A stretch of DNA of 64,000 nt from Stomorhina lunata (GCA_933228675.1 OW121743.1:80597363-80661362), one strand, 5' to 3'; counted from the stretch's first letter, positions 1-13,220 are shown. The notes: a model not told the origin generated them from the sequence alone. Made by a program: numbers and translations.

Positions 1-3000
1 TACTAGTCCTGGGCTACTTCCTGTCTTTCGCTACCCCGATTCATGTCTTCTCTAAATATTGATTGGATCGACTTGAAAATTCCCAATTTTTTCATATAAT
101 ATATACGAAAAATGAATATTTTTAAAAATCTATATCTCCGATATCGGGCTGATTCTTGACATATCCAATATAGTCATAGCTTCTACTAGTCCTGGGCTAC
201 TTCCTGTCTTTCGCTACCCCGATTCATGTCTTCTCTAAATATTGATGGGATCGACTTGAAAATTACCAATTTTTTCATATAATATATATGAAAAATTAAA
301 ATTTTTAAAAATCTATATCTCCGATATCGGGCTGATTCTTGACATATCCAATATAGTCATAGCTTCTACTAGTCCTGGGCTACTTCCTGTCTTTCGCTAC
401 CCCGATTCATGTCTTCTCTAAATATTGATGGGATCGACTTGAAAATTACCAATTTTTTCATATAATATATATGAAAAATGAAAATTTTTAAAAATCTATA
501 TCTCGAATATCGGGCTGATTCTTGACATATCCAATATAGTCATAGCTTCTACTAGTCCTGGGCTACTTCCTGTCTTTCGCTACCCCGATTCATGTCTTCT
601 CTAAATATTGATTGGATCGACTTGAAAATTACCAATTTTTTCATATAATATATATGAAAAATGAAAATTTTTAAAAATCTATATCTCCGATATCGGGCTG
701 ATTCTTGACATATCCAATATAGTCATAGCTTCTACTAGTCCTGGGCTACTTCCTGTCTTTCGCTACCCCGATTCATGTCTTCTCTAAATATTGATTAGAT
801 CGACTTGAAAATTCCCAATTTTTTCATATAATATATACGAAAAATGAATATTTTTAAAAATCTATATCTCCGATATCGGGCTGATTCTTGACATATCCAA
901 TATAGTCATAGCTTCTACTAGTCCTGGGCTACTTCCTGTCTTTCGCTACCCCGATTCATGTCTTCTCTAAATATTGATGGGATCGACTTGAAAATTACCA
1001 ATTTTTTCATATAATATATATGAAAAATGAAAATTTTTAAAAATCTATATCTCCGATATCGGGCTGATTCTTGACATATCCAATATAGTCATAGCTTCTA
1101 CTAGTCCTGGGCTACTTCCTGTCTGTCGCTACCCCGATTCATGTCTTCTCTAAATATTGATTGGATCGACTTGAAAATTCCCAATTTTTCCATATAGTAT
1201 AAATGAAAAATGAAAATTTTAAAAAATCTATATCTCCGATATCGGGCTGATTCTTGACATATCCAATATAGTCATAGCTTCTACTAGTCCTGGGCTACTT
1301 CCTGTCTTTCGCTACCCCGATTCATGTCTTCTCTAAATATTGATTGGATCGACTTGAAAATTACCAATTTTTTCATATAATATATATGAAAAATGAAAAT
1401 TTTTAAAAATCTATATCTCCGATATCGGGCTGATTCTTGACATATCCAATATAGTCATAGCTGCTACTAGTCCTGGGCTACTTCCTGTCTTTCGCTACCC
1501 CGATTCATGTCTTCTCTAAATATTGATGGGATCGACTTGAAAATTACCAAGTTTTTCATATAATATATATGAAAAATGAAAATTTTTAAAAATCTATATC
1601 TCCGATATCGGGCTGATTCTTGACATATCCAATATAGTCATAGCTTCTACTAGTCCTGGGCTACTTCCTGTCTTTCGCTACCCCGATTCATGTCTTCTCT
1701 AAATATTGATTGGATCGACTTGAAAATTCCCAATTTTTCATATAATATATATGAAAAATGAAAATTTTTAAAAATCTATATCTCCGATATCGGGCTGATT
1801 CTTGACATATCCAATATAGTCATAGCTTCTACTAGTCCTGGGCTACTTCCTGTCTTTCGCTACCCCGATTCATGTCTTCTCTAAATATTGATGGGATCGA
1901 CTTGAAAATTACCAATTTTTTCATATAATATATATGAAAAATGAAAATTTTTAAAAATCTATATCTCCGATATCGGGCTGATTCTTGACATATCCAATAT
2001 AGTCATAGCTTCTACTAGTCCTGGGCTACTTCCTGTCTTTCGCTACCCCGATTCATGTCTTCTCTAAATATTGATGGGATCGACTTGAAAATTACCAATT
2101 TTTTCATATAATATATATGAAAAATGAAAATTTTTAAAAATCTATATCTCCGATATCAGGCTGATTCTTGACATATCCAATATAGTCATAGCTTCTACTA
2201 GTCCTGGGCTACTTCCTGTCTTTCGCTACCCCGATTCATGTCTTCTCTAAATATTGATTGGATCGACTTGAAAATTCCCAATTTTTTCATATAATATATA
2301 TGAAAAAGGAAAATTTTTAAAAATCTATATCTCCGATATCGGGCTGATTCTTGACATATCCAGTATAGTCATAGCTTCTACTAGTCCTGGGCTACTTCCT
2401 GTCTTTCGCTACCCCGATTCATGTCTTCTCTAAATATTGATTGGATCGACTTGAAAATTCCCAATTTTTTCATATAATATATATGAAAAATGAAAATTTT
2501 TAAAAATCTATATCTCCGATATCGGGCTGATTCTTGACATATCCAATATAGTCATAGCTTCTACTAGTCCTGGGCTACTTCCTGTCTTTCGCTACCCCGA
2601 TTCATGTCTTCTCTAAATATTGATTGGATCGACTTGAAAATTCCCAATTTTTCCATATAGTATAAATGAAAAATGAAAATTTTAAAAAATCTATATCTCC
2701 GATATCGGGCTGATTCTTGACATATCCAATATAGTCATAGCTTCTACTAGTCCTGGGCTACTTCCTGTCTTTCGCTACCCCGATTCATGTCTTCTCTAAA
2801 TATTGATTGGATCGACTTGAAAATTACCAATTTTTTATATAATATATATGAAAAATGAAAATTTTTAAAAATCTATATCTCCGATATCGGGCTGATTCTT
2901 GACATATCCAATATAGTCATAGCTGCTACTAGTCCTGGGCTACTTCCTGTCTTTCGCTACCCCGATTCATGTCTTCTCTAAATATTGATGGGATCGACTT

Positions 3001-6000
3001 GAAAATTACCAAGTTTTTCATATAATATATATGAAAAATGAAAATTTTTAAAAATCTATATCTCCGATATCGGGCTGATTCTTGACATATCCAATATAGT
3101 CATAGCTTCTACTAGTCCTGGGCTACTTCCTGTCTTTCGCTACCCCGATTCATGTCTTCTCTAAATATTGATTGGATCGACTTGAAAATTCCCAATTTTT
3201 CATATAATATATATGAAAAATGAAAATTTTTAAAAATCTATATCTCCGATATCGGGCTGATTCTTGACATATCCAATATAGTCATAGCTTCTACTAGTCC
3301 TGGGCTACTTCCTGTCTTTCGCTACCCCGATTCATGTCTTCTCTAAATATTGATGGGATCGACTTGAAAATTACCAATTTTTTCATATAATATATATGAA
3401 AAATGAAAATTTTTAAAAATCTATATCTCGAATATCGGGCTGATTCTTGACATATCCAATATAGTCATAGCTTCTACTAGTCCTGGGCTACTTCCTGTCT
3501 TTCGCTACCCCGATTCATGTCTTCTCTAAATATTGATTGGATCGACTTGAAAATTACCAATTTTTTCATATAATATATATGAAAAATGAAAATTTTTAAA
3601 AATCTATATCTCCGATATCGGGCTGATTCTTGACATATCCAATATAGTCATAGCTTCTACTAGTCCTGGGCTACTTCCTGTCTTTCGCTAACCCGATTCA
3701 TGTCTTTTCTAAATATTGACTGGATCGACTTGAAAATTCCAAATTTTTCCATATAGTATAAATGAAAAATGAAAATTTTTAAAAATCTATATCTCCGATA
3801 TCGGGCTGATTCTTGACATATCCAATATAGTCATAGCTTCTACTAGTCCTGGGCTACTTCCTGTCTTTCGCTACCCCGATTCATGTCTTCTCTAAATATT
3901 GATTGGATCGACTTGAACATTCCCAATTTTTCCATATAGTATATATGAAAAATGAAAATTTTTAAAAATCTATATCTCCGATATCGGGCTGATTCTTGAC
4001 ATATCCAATATAGTCATAGCTTCTGCTAGTCCTGGGCTACTTCCTGTCTTTCGATACCCCGATTCATGTCTTCTCTAAATATTGATTGGATCGACTTGAA
4101 AATTACCAATTTTTTCATATAATATATATGAAAAATGAAAATTTTTAAAAATCTATATCTCCGATATCGGGCTGATTCTTGACATATCCAATATAGTCAT
4201 AGCTGCTACTAGTCCTGGGCTACTTCCTGTCTTTCGCTACCCCGATTCATGTCTTCTCTAAATATTGATTGGATCGACTTGAAAATTCCCAATTTTTTCA
4301 TATAATATATACGAAAAATGAATATTTTTAAAAATCTATATATATATATAAATATTGATTGGATCGACTTGAAAATTCCCAATTTTTTCATATAATATAT
4401 ATGAAAAATGAAAATTTTTAAAAATCTATATCTCCGATATCGGGCTGATTCTTGACATATCCAATATAGTCATAGCTTCTACTAGTCCTGGGCTACTTCC
4501 TGTCTTTCGCTACCCCGATTCATGTCTTCTCTAAATATTGATTGGATCGACTTGAAAATTCCCAATTTTTTCATATAATATATACGAAAAATGAATATTT
4601 TTAAAAATCTATATCTCCGATATCGGGCTGATTCTTGACATATCCAATATAGTCATAGCTTCTACTAGTCCTGGGCTACTTCCTGTCTTTCGCTACCCCG
4701 ATTCATGTCTTCTCTAAATATTGATGGGATCGACTTGAAAATTACCAATTTTTTCATATAATATATATGAAAAATGAAAATTTTTAAAAATCTATATCTC
4801 CGATATCGGGCTGATTCTTGACATATCCAATATAGTCATAGCTTCTACTAGTCCTGGGCTACTTCCTGTCTGTCGCTACCCCGATTCATGTCTTCTCTAA
4901 ATATTGATTGGATCGACTTGAAAATTCCCAATTTTTCCATATAGTATAAATGAAAAATGAAAATTTTAAAAAATCTATATCTCCGATATCGGGCTGATTC
5001 TTGACATATCCAATATAGTCATAGCTTCTACTAGTCCTGGGCTACTTCCTGTCTTTCGCTACCCCGATTCATGTCTTCTCTAAATATTGATTGGATCGAC
5101 TTGAAAATTACCAATTTTTTCATATAATATATATGAAAAATGAAAATTTTTAAAAATCTATATCTCCGATATCGGGCTGATTCTTGACATATCCAATATA
5201 GTCATAGCTGCTACTAGTCCTGGGCTACTTCCTGTCTTTCGCTACCCCGATTCATGTCTTCTCTAAATATTGATGGGATCGACTTGAAAATTACCAAGTT
5301 TTTCATATAATATATATGAAAAATGAAAATTTTTAAAAATCTATATCTCCGATATCGGGCTGATTCTTGACATATCCAATATAGTCATAGCTTCTACTAG
5401 TCCTGGGCTACTTCCTGTCTTTCGCTACCCCGATTCATGTCTTCTCTAAATATTGATTGGATCGACTTGAAAATTCCCAATTTTTCATATAATATATATG
5501 AAAAATGAAAATTTTTAAAAATCTATATCTCCGATATCGGGCTGATTCTTGACATATCCAATATAGTCATAGCTTCTACTAGTCCTGGGCTACTTCCTGT
5601 CTTTCGCTACCCCGATTCATGTCTTCTCTAAATATTGATGGGATCGACTTGAAAATTACCAATTTTTTCATATAATATATATGAAAAATGAAAATTTTTA
5701 AAAATCTATATCTCCGATATCGGGCTGATTCTTGACATATCCAATATAGTCATAGCTTCTACTAGTCCTGGGCTACTTCCTGTCTTTCGCTACCCCGATT
5801 CATGTCTTCTCTAAATATTGATGGGATCGACTTGAAAATTACCAATTTTTTCATATAATATATATGAAAAATGAAAATTTTTAAAAATCTATATCTCCGA
5901 TATCAGGCTGATTCTTGACATATCCAATATAGTCATAGCTTCTACTAGTCCTGGGCTACTTCCTGTCTTTCGCTACCCCGATTCATGTCTTCTCTAAATA

Positions 6001-7647
6001 TTGATTGGATCGACTTGAAAATTCCCAATTTTTTCATATAATATATATGAAAAAGGAAAATTTTTAAAAATCTATATCTCCGATATCGGGCTGATTCTTG
6101 ACATATCCAGTATAGTCATAGCTTCTACTAGTCCTGGGCTACTTCCTGTCTTTCGCTACCCCGATTCATGTCTTCTCTAAATATTGATTGGATCGACTTG
6201 AAAATTCCCAATTTTTTCATATAATATATATGAAAAATGAAAATTTTTAAAAATCTATATCTCCGATATCGGGCTGATTCTTGACATATCCAATATAGTC
6301 ATAGCTTCTACTAGTCCTGGGCTACTTCCTGTCTTTCGCTACCCCGATTCATGTCTTCTCTAAATATTGATTGGATCGACTTGAAAATTCCCAATTTTTC
6401 CATATAGTATAAATGAAAAATGAAAATTTTAAAAAATCTATATCTCCGATATCGGGCTGATTCTTGACATATCCAATATAGTCATAGCTTCTACTAGTCC
6501 TGGGCTACTTCCTGTCTTTCGCTACCCCGATTCATGTCTTCTCTAAATATTGATTGGATCGACTTGAAAATTACCAATTTTTTATATAATATATATGAAA
6601 AATGAAAATTTTTAAAAATCTATATCTCCGATATCGGGCTGATTCTTGACATATCCAATATAGTCATAGCTGCTACTAGTCCTGGGCTACTTCCTGTCTT
6701 TCGCTACCCCGATTCATGTCTTCTCTAAATATTGATGGGATCGACTTGAAAATTACCAAGTTTTTCATATAATATATATGAAAAATGAAAATTTTTAAAA
6801 ATCTATATCTCCGATATCGGGCTGATTCTTGACATATCCAATATAGTCATAGCTTCTACTAGTCCTGGGCTACTTCCTGTCTTTCGCTACCCCGATTCAT
6901 GTCTTCTCTAAATATTGATTGGATCGACTTGAAAATTCCCAATTTTTCATATAATATATATGAAAAATGAAAATTTTTAAAAATCTATATCTCCGATATC
7001 GGGCTGATTCTTGACATATCCAATATAGTCATAGCTTCTACTAGTCCTGGGCTACTTCCTGTCTTTCGCTACCCCGATTCATGTCTTCTCTAAATATTGA
7101 TGGGATCGACTTGAAAATTACCAATTTTTTCATATAATATATATGAAAAATGAAAATTTTTAAAAATCTATATCTCCGATATCGGGCTGATTCTTGACAT
7201 ATCCAATATAGTCATAGCTTCTACTAGTCCTGGGCTACTTCCTGTCTTTCGCTACCCCGATTCATGTCTTCTCTAAATATTGATGGGATCGACTTGAAAA
7301 TTACCAATTTTTTCATATAATATATATGAAAAATGAAAATTTTTAAAAATCTATATCTCCGATATCGGGCTGATTCTTGACATATCCAATATAGTCATAG
7401 CTTCTACTAGTCCTGGGCTACTTCCTGTCTTTCGCTACCCCGATTCATGTCTTCTCTAAATATTGATGGGATCGACTTGAAAGTTACCAATTTTTTCATA
7501 TATTATATATGAAAAATAAAAATTTTTAAAAATCTATATCTCCGATATCGGGCTGATTCTTGACATATCCAATATAGTCATGGCTTCTACTAGTCCTGGG
7601 CTACTTCCTGTCTTTCGCTACCCCGATTCATGTCTTCTCTAAATATC
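1..7647. repeat. 183-bp satellite DNA array (about 41 monomers)
   Basis: Tandem monomers begin at TACTAGTCCTGGGC (positions 1, 184, 367, 550 and so on), giving a 183-bp period. Copies differ by a few substitutions and 1-bp indels. The array starts before the window and ends near 7647, where the sequence diverges after TCTCTAAATAT. Shared variants give an 8-monomer periodicity of about 1,462 bp and a larger duplication with an offset of 3,747 bp. A minus-strand 60-codon reading frame at 4209-4391 only translates the satellite. The array is non-coding; a centromeric or pericentromeric role is possible but is not shown by the sequence. Confidence 0.97.
4207..4479. repeat. Aberrant 273-bp satellite unit (recombination junction)
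   Basis: The distance between consecutive TACTAGTCC starts is 273 bp here instead of 183. The unit runs normally to AAAAATCTATATATATATATA and then jumps back to AATATTGATTGGATC of the same monomer, so about 90 bp is repeated around a short TA-dinucleotide expansion. This looks like an unequal-exchange or slippage junction. It accounts for the non-integral offset of the 3,747-bp duplication. Confidence 0.85.
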
Positions 7648-7906
7648 GAATATATCGACATGATTATTATTATTAAACATTGCATTTTTTATATGAAAAA
7701 ACTTTGTAAAATTTTTTTTTTTTTTTTTTGATTTTAATTTGAGATGTTTTTTATAGGAAAAAAAAAACAATTTTTCTTTAAATTGATTTTTTGTTGCTAT
7801 TTTTGGTAAAAAAGTAAATATGTCTTTTTTCAAAATCATCTTAACAGTGTGTGGAACGTATTTAACATAGGTGTAGGACGTATTTAACTGACGAATTTAT
7901 CTTCAC
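7648..7906. other. AT-rich spacer after the satellite
   Basis: This is low-complexity AT sequence with poly-T and poly-A runs and a short direct repeat (GGAACGTATTTAACATAGG, then GGACGTATTTAAC). A 66-codon minus-strand frame at 7639-7839 is lysine/phenylalanine-rich and starts inside the satellite edge. I see no gene. Confidence 0.6.
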
Positions 7907-8192
7907 ACCCTTTAATATTTAAGTTCTTAAAATTCAAAAATCATTTAAAAAGACTTTTTTTAATAAAAAAAAAATAAAAAAAAAATTGTTGGTCTTGGTG
8001 GGTTTCGAACCCGGGCCATTCAGTTCAAATTACCATTTTAATTACAAATAAGTACTTAATTACTTACTTATTACAGAAGTACTTACAAATAAATACTTCT
8101 GTAATAACTTATTAGTTATTCGGAGTGTATGTTGTAGTCATTACAAGGTAACCAGTTACCAGAGTACTTGCTATTACCAAAGTTTTGCTGGG
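7907..8192 (-). mobile_element. Truncated copy D of the CCCAGC composite element
   Basis: The sequence from TTTAATATTTAAGTTCTTAAAATTC to the terminal AAAGTTTTGCTGGG matches the end of the full copy at 50214-51385 and is inverted relative to the copies at 48628 and 52513. It carries a minus-strand pol III B-box-like GGGTTCGAAACCC near 8010. Relative to other copies it has a small rearrangement that creates a hairpin (TTATTACAGAAGTA near 8068, TACTTCTGTAATAA near 8093). Only one terminus is present; the other side runs into AT-rich DNA next to the satellite. Confidence 0.8.
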
Positions 8193-8600
8193 TAGGTTTT
8201 ATAAGTAGTTCTTATCATAAAACATGCACAAAATCAATTATTTATTAATTTAAAAAGTCCTAATCCTCATATTTGCTTATATTTTTAAAAGGACTTCCTC
8301 TGAAATGCATCTTGCTTTTATAATTGTTTTTTTTATAACAAAGACTCCATATCTCGAAAACCGGCCATCGAATTTTAATATTTGGAGTTAGCATGTTCAG
8401 ATTCTAAATAAGATATTTTGGAGGATAAACATCTTTCATTATAATTCATTATTCGATAGAAGCCAAAGTTTAAACACACATTTTTTTCAATCGCTATATC
8501 ATATCGAATTTTGTGCCCAAAATAGAAGTTTTACAAGGAATTTGTATAACCTTACTTTGTTTACAGAAAAAAAGACCCAAAAAACTTGGTTGATTTCGAG
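8193..8600. other. AT-rich stretch, nothing recognised
   Basis: There is no convincing reading frame. Phrases such as CATATCTCGAAAACCGG resemble dispersed repeat sequence also seen in the large inverted repeat (ATCTCGAAAACTG at 22816), but the match is too short to assign. Confidence 0.4.
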
Positions 8601-8601
8601 G

Positions 8602-8680
8602 GAAATGTGGCTTAATTGTTTAGCACGTCGACTACTAAGCACAATATATCGAATTCTGCCTGGATTCAAGCCGTTAGCTT
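8602..8680 (+). ncRNA. tRNA-like sequence with A and B boxes (possible SINE head)
   Basis: An A-box-like TGGCTTAATTG (8608-8618) is followed 43 bp later by a B-box-like GGATTCAAGCC (8662-8672). The spacing and order fit an internal RNA polymerase III promoter. I could not fold a full cloverleaf, so a functional tRNA is unlikely. A degenerate tRNA-derived SINE is the more probable identity. Confidence 0.35.
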
Positions 8681-8990
8681 CAACAAAATAATATTATTAA
8701 TTATCATATCATTAACACGCGGTCAATGTAATATTAAGGAACTGATCGTAGAACAAAAAGCTTAAATAATGCTTCAAACTAACAATAGATGGCACAATTT
8801 CAATGCTCTAAAAATACAGTTTGCGAGATTCAGAAGTTGTGATTTCAACACAGAAGGTAATGAGAAAGCAATTCCTCGTCTTCAATTCCTTATTTAAAGA
8901 CGAAGAATTAAAAGCATTTCCACTTTTCTACGTTTAATAGCATTTGGGATTCATTTAAAAGCAAGAAAATTAGGTCCCATATGAATTAAA

Positions 8991-9270
8991 GCCGTGGTAT
9001 AGCAGGTTAGTCAACCGCCTAGCATACCGGAGGTAACAAGTTCGATCCCCGGCCAAAGCCACTTCATAACTGAGCCACTAGTTATTGAGTATAAGGCTAT
9101 GTAAAACTTCTCTAACTAATCCATCGGAGTCGGACTTAAAACGTAGATCCCTTTCAATGAGTAAAAATAAAATCGGATGCAGTTCATTATATTGGAGAAG
9201 TACCCCTTGTTCCAATTGCGGGTCGGAAATGATACAAGAACCCCAACTCTAGAGTGATGCTATGTGTTAG
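8991..9270 (+). mobile_element. tRNA-derived SINE-like element
   Basis: The head (8991-9060) has a GCCTAGCATACCGGAGG anticodon-arm region and a perfect B box GTTCGATCCCC (9040-9050), with an A-box-like TATAGCAGGTTAG about 40 bp upstream. The same GCCTAGCA...GGAGG...GTTCGA layout appears in the tRNA-like part of the composite elements at 49611, 50453 and 53337, so they may share a tRNA ancestor. The following 200 bp are more GC-rich than the surroundings and look like a SINE body. The 3' end is not defined by a clear tail, so the right boundary is approximate. Confidence 0.5.
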
Positions 9271-12200
9271 TTAGTAAAGGCTGTTTTGTATTAAGAGCAG
9301 TTGAAATTGAGTTAGACAATTAATTCGTTTAAAGAGATCAATCAACCAAAACGACTTCTATATTCGACCAGACAAGAGGTCGTTCGTTGTTTTTCATTAT
9401 GACAAAGACTCTCAAAACCGGTCAAAAACCAAAAAAAGTGGATGGAAAGTTTAGGCTCACGCGACTTCTAACTATCATTTGTTTTAATCGATGCAAAACG
9501 CCCTTATTTTTCTTTTAAAGAAGTAACACTTAGACAAATACCGCCTTTAGAATTGTATATATTGTATATCGTTACTTTAAAATAGAAAAGCCCTAACTAA
9601 TATTTTTCTTACAAGGGAAAAAAACTAAATAAAATCTTAAGTTTTGAAGATGTAGAAATTTTCTAAACGCAGTTTTTTACTAAATTTTCTAAAGAACTGA
9701 ATGCTATAACAATGTTTTTTAAATTAAATAATTTTTACAAAATTATATTAGATACAGTTTTTAGGAGCGATTTGTTTGAAAAACGACTTAGGGCCTTTCT
9801 ATATTAAAGTAACGATCTACTAATTGGGTTATCTTCTTTACAAAGGGAATAGTAGAAAGGAGGTTAAAATGAGGGAAAACGCTCTATTGTATTCAACACT
9901 GTAATGTCAAATCTATTGTAAGAAGACCTTTATTTCTATTACATCGACAGCGTGCTAATCCTAAAGGGCTTACCTCGCCGATGGCGGAAGCTGCGGTAAT
10001 TAATAATTTTAATAGAAATTATTAGTTGTAGAAATTGACGTTGTGGCAGAACTAGAACTAGACATAAGGCTATAATCTTTCATCATTTGAACGCCGGCAC
10101 ATGTAAAAGTCAAAATTTGGCTTTTGTGAGTTTTTCTTTGTTAACAGATCTTTCTCACCGATTAAATGAAGAATTTATCCATTTATTTAAAGCTATGCTC
10201 AAAAACCGCTTAGGTGACGACACTTTTCATTGTCAAAAGTTTTAATATTCCATAAAAAAATTAATCTTAAATAAAAATTTTAGCAACAAAAATAAAAAAA
10301 GTCCCCGTAATTTTAACGTTTATTCTTTCTGTGTATTCAACTGCATGAATTGCAAAAACAAAAATAAATAAAAACGAATATAAAAACAGTAGTAATTAGA
10401 AAACATACAAACAAATAAAATACAATAATAAAAATAAGAAAATGCAAATTAATTATTACACTGTGCAACAACATTGTTTTTGTAATTATATTCAGTTTTC
10501 TAAATAAAAAGTCATTTTTAAAGGATTATGAAAAGAGAAAGACAAAAATATGCTCCAAAAATATAAAAGCACTATTTTTTGATATCGCCAATTCCTTATA
10601 GAGCAGCATTGGGGAAAATTCTGCAATGATATGGTATCGATTTGATCTCATTAACATTTTTTTATTTTCTTACAAAACGAAGTAAAAGTAACACTTTTTT
10701 AAGACTAAAAAAGGCCATTCAGGGTAAATTTAGCATTTAAAATTAGGGTACATTTGGCCATGCTAAATGTAGATAGGTACTATTGTTATTTTTTATGTTG
10801 ATCTTACAATATATTCGGCCCAAATCTCAAACTTCAAACAATTGTATTGTATAAAGGCTATGGTAAAACTAAAAGAAGTTGGCCAGATAAAAGGGAACAT
10901 ATAAGATACATTCATAAAACGTGTTTAATAATTTTGAATTATTGAATATTAATAATTTTTATTTATGTACAGGCCTTTTGTCTAACTTATGATATATAGT
11001 TTCTAAAATTTGGATGAGTAGTTTCAGAGATATGTTGAAATTTCAGGAAAAAAAATGTATTAGTCAAGGTTAAGTATCATATAAAAAACTTAACAAATTT
11101 TTTGAATATTTCAATAAAATGTTGAAAATTCATTCAAAATTTTTAAAGACTGTTTTTCATGTTTATGTTTAAAGACTGTTTTCATGTTCTTTCTGCATTT
11201 TTTATTTGTCCATCGTAATGTGGCCACCACCTATGTACATGTATTACAGAATTTCCTCTAAAAAAAGTATTGTTATACTTTTTTCAATCGAATCATAGAA
11301 ATTTGACTCAAAAACGTGTTTTCTAACAAAGTAGGCTGAAAAATGCAAACGCCACACCTAAATTTTCGATATACAGGCCATTTTATCTTATTTGAACTGC
11401 TTAGATAATTTGTTTTCGTAAATTGGTTCTTTGTTGGCAATTAATGTAAATATTGATCGAAGCATTTAATAAATAATATTTATGGTTATTTTCAAGTATT
11501 TTATGAACTTTTTCTTACTAAATTGCAACCTGGTATAATAAAATATATGTTAAAAAAATGAAGTTACTAAAAAGATTCTGGTAAATAGGGCGGCAAGATA
11601 ATGCGGCTCAAATTTGAAATATATACTACTAGTTCTTCAGAGTAGAAGATCCAATTTATGCGTAACCTCTTGTAGCTCCTTTTGCTTTGATTTTTATAAT
11701 TTTCACTAGTTATTTAACTATCTCAAATTCACTTCAACTTTCGAAGAAACCAAGCCACAGAAATTCGCAAAAACCACACAAAATTATTCACTAATAACGA
11801 TATTTAAAAAGTACTTAAAAATCGTTAGTAAAAACTTTAGTGGACAAATTATATCTGCTTTTATTCAGAGATATATTAAAATCAAATTTTTTAACATTAA
11901 AATTGTAGGCAAAAAATTATAAACTTTGAGCTAGTGTAAAAAACGAATGTCAAAGACAAAATGAAATTGGATGCTTTAGAGTGTTGGCTATAAACAACCA
12001 TAAACATTTAATCAAAATTATAAAATTAAGAAAAATCATTTTTGGCCGATTTTTACCGCCGTGCATTGTACGCACTTGGATATAGCAGCAAAAACTCAGT
12101 TGCTGAATTATTTTTTTTAATTTTTTTTATGTTTCCTATATCTATTTGAACTAAATTAAATAAACGAGTTTCAGAAATTAACTGGTATTGGTTTTGACTA

Positions 12201-12711
12201 GGTTGATCAACAGATGCTAAAGATAGCCTGAGTATATGCACCCTCGGCGAATCTGACTGCTTTGGCTAGTTCTCCAAATAAGTAACTAATAACAATTTTT
12301 CATAAATTTTTGTTATGAATTTTTATCTGAGAAGAACAGCAAGCTACATTGTTTTATTTGAACAAGTAGTACAGACCTAGTCTCCCCTACAGATTGTAAC
12401 AAAATGTCAAAGTTTTTCAAAATATCTTTTAAATGAGGTATACTTTTTAATTAGAAACTATATAGAAAATTATTTTATTTTACAATCCATTTTGAAAAAC
12501 ATCTACATATTTCGAAAACTGATCAATATAACATAAACTAATATTGTATAGTCTTAAAAGTTAACACCTTAAGGTTTTTTTTTTTGATATCAAGAGCCAG
12601 ACAATATCTTTTAAAATAACAAAGATATTAAGGTTTGAAGATGAAATTTTAATTTTTCAAAGAGTGTTGCTATTGTTGACAATTGTATTGATACTAGTAA
12701 AACGATATATA
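9271..12711. other. AT-rich non-coding stretch
   Basis: I find no long or conserved reading frame on either strand. A 62-codon minus-strand frame at 12053-12241 has no recognisable domain. A slightly GC-richer patch lies at 9950-9990 (CCTCGCCGATGGCGGAAGC) but leads into no open frame. CAAAAACAAAAATAAATAAA-type simple sequence lies around 10350-10440. The stretch is probably intronic or intergenic with old mobile-element debris. Confidence 0.5.
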
Positions 12712-12939
12712 CAGGTATGTGATGGAAAACGATTGTTTTCAAATCGATCGATTTCAGATATATTTTTGAGATAATTTTCTGTTATTTAAAAAAAAAATTA
12801 AAATTTGGGATTAAATTCTTTTGACTGATACTTTATATTTCATTTGGTTTAAATTTTTTGGGGAAATATCCGAAACTTATCTCAAAAATATATCTGAAAT
12901 CGATCGACTTGAAAACGAGCGTTTTCCATTACATACCTG
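12712..12939. mobile_element. Palindromic MITE, 228 bp
   Basis: The outer ends are CAGGTATGTGATGGAAAACG and the inverse CGTTTTCCATTACATACCTG. About 65 bp at each end are complementary, running through ATCGATCGATTTCAGATATA and its inverse at 12890-12910. The 100-bp centre is AT-rich. No transposase is encoded. I could not identify a convincing target-site duplication, so the family is open. The structure is that of a non-autonomous foldback-type MITE. Confidence 0.75.
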
Positions 12940-13220
12940 AAAATGTTTGTTCCTGTACTTATACCAAACAATCCCAAATCTTTTTCGTTAACCCTATAAA
13001 TAACTTCTAATTTCAAAAAAAGGAGATTGTAATTCTAAAAAAGGCTAGCAACATTTGGTGCATAAATAAAAGAGATATATCGATTTATATTTCAAAACTT
13101 TAAAGCACTATATCTCCCAAACAAAAAGGCTCTTGTCTATAAAAGAGGTTTAAACAAAAACTTTATTAAGGTCGTAACAGAAAAAACTCAAAAAAACTCA
13201 GAGCAGAGTTAATTAAGCAT
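12940..13220. other. AT-rich stretch before the 621-bp tandem duplication
   Basis: No reading frame or repeat was recognised apart from phrases such as TATATCTCCCAAAC that also occur in dispersed repeats. Confidence 0.4.

Noticed and set aside
4209..4391. 60-codon minus-strand ORF in the satellite
   Set aside because: It is a translation of the aberrant satellite unit; the frame is not kept in other monomers.
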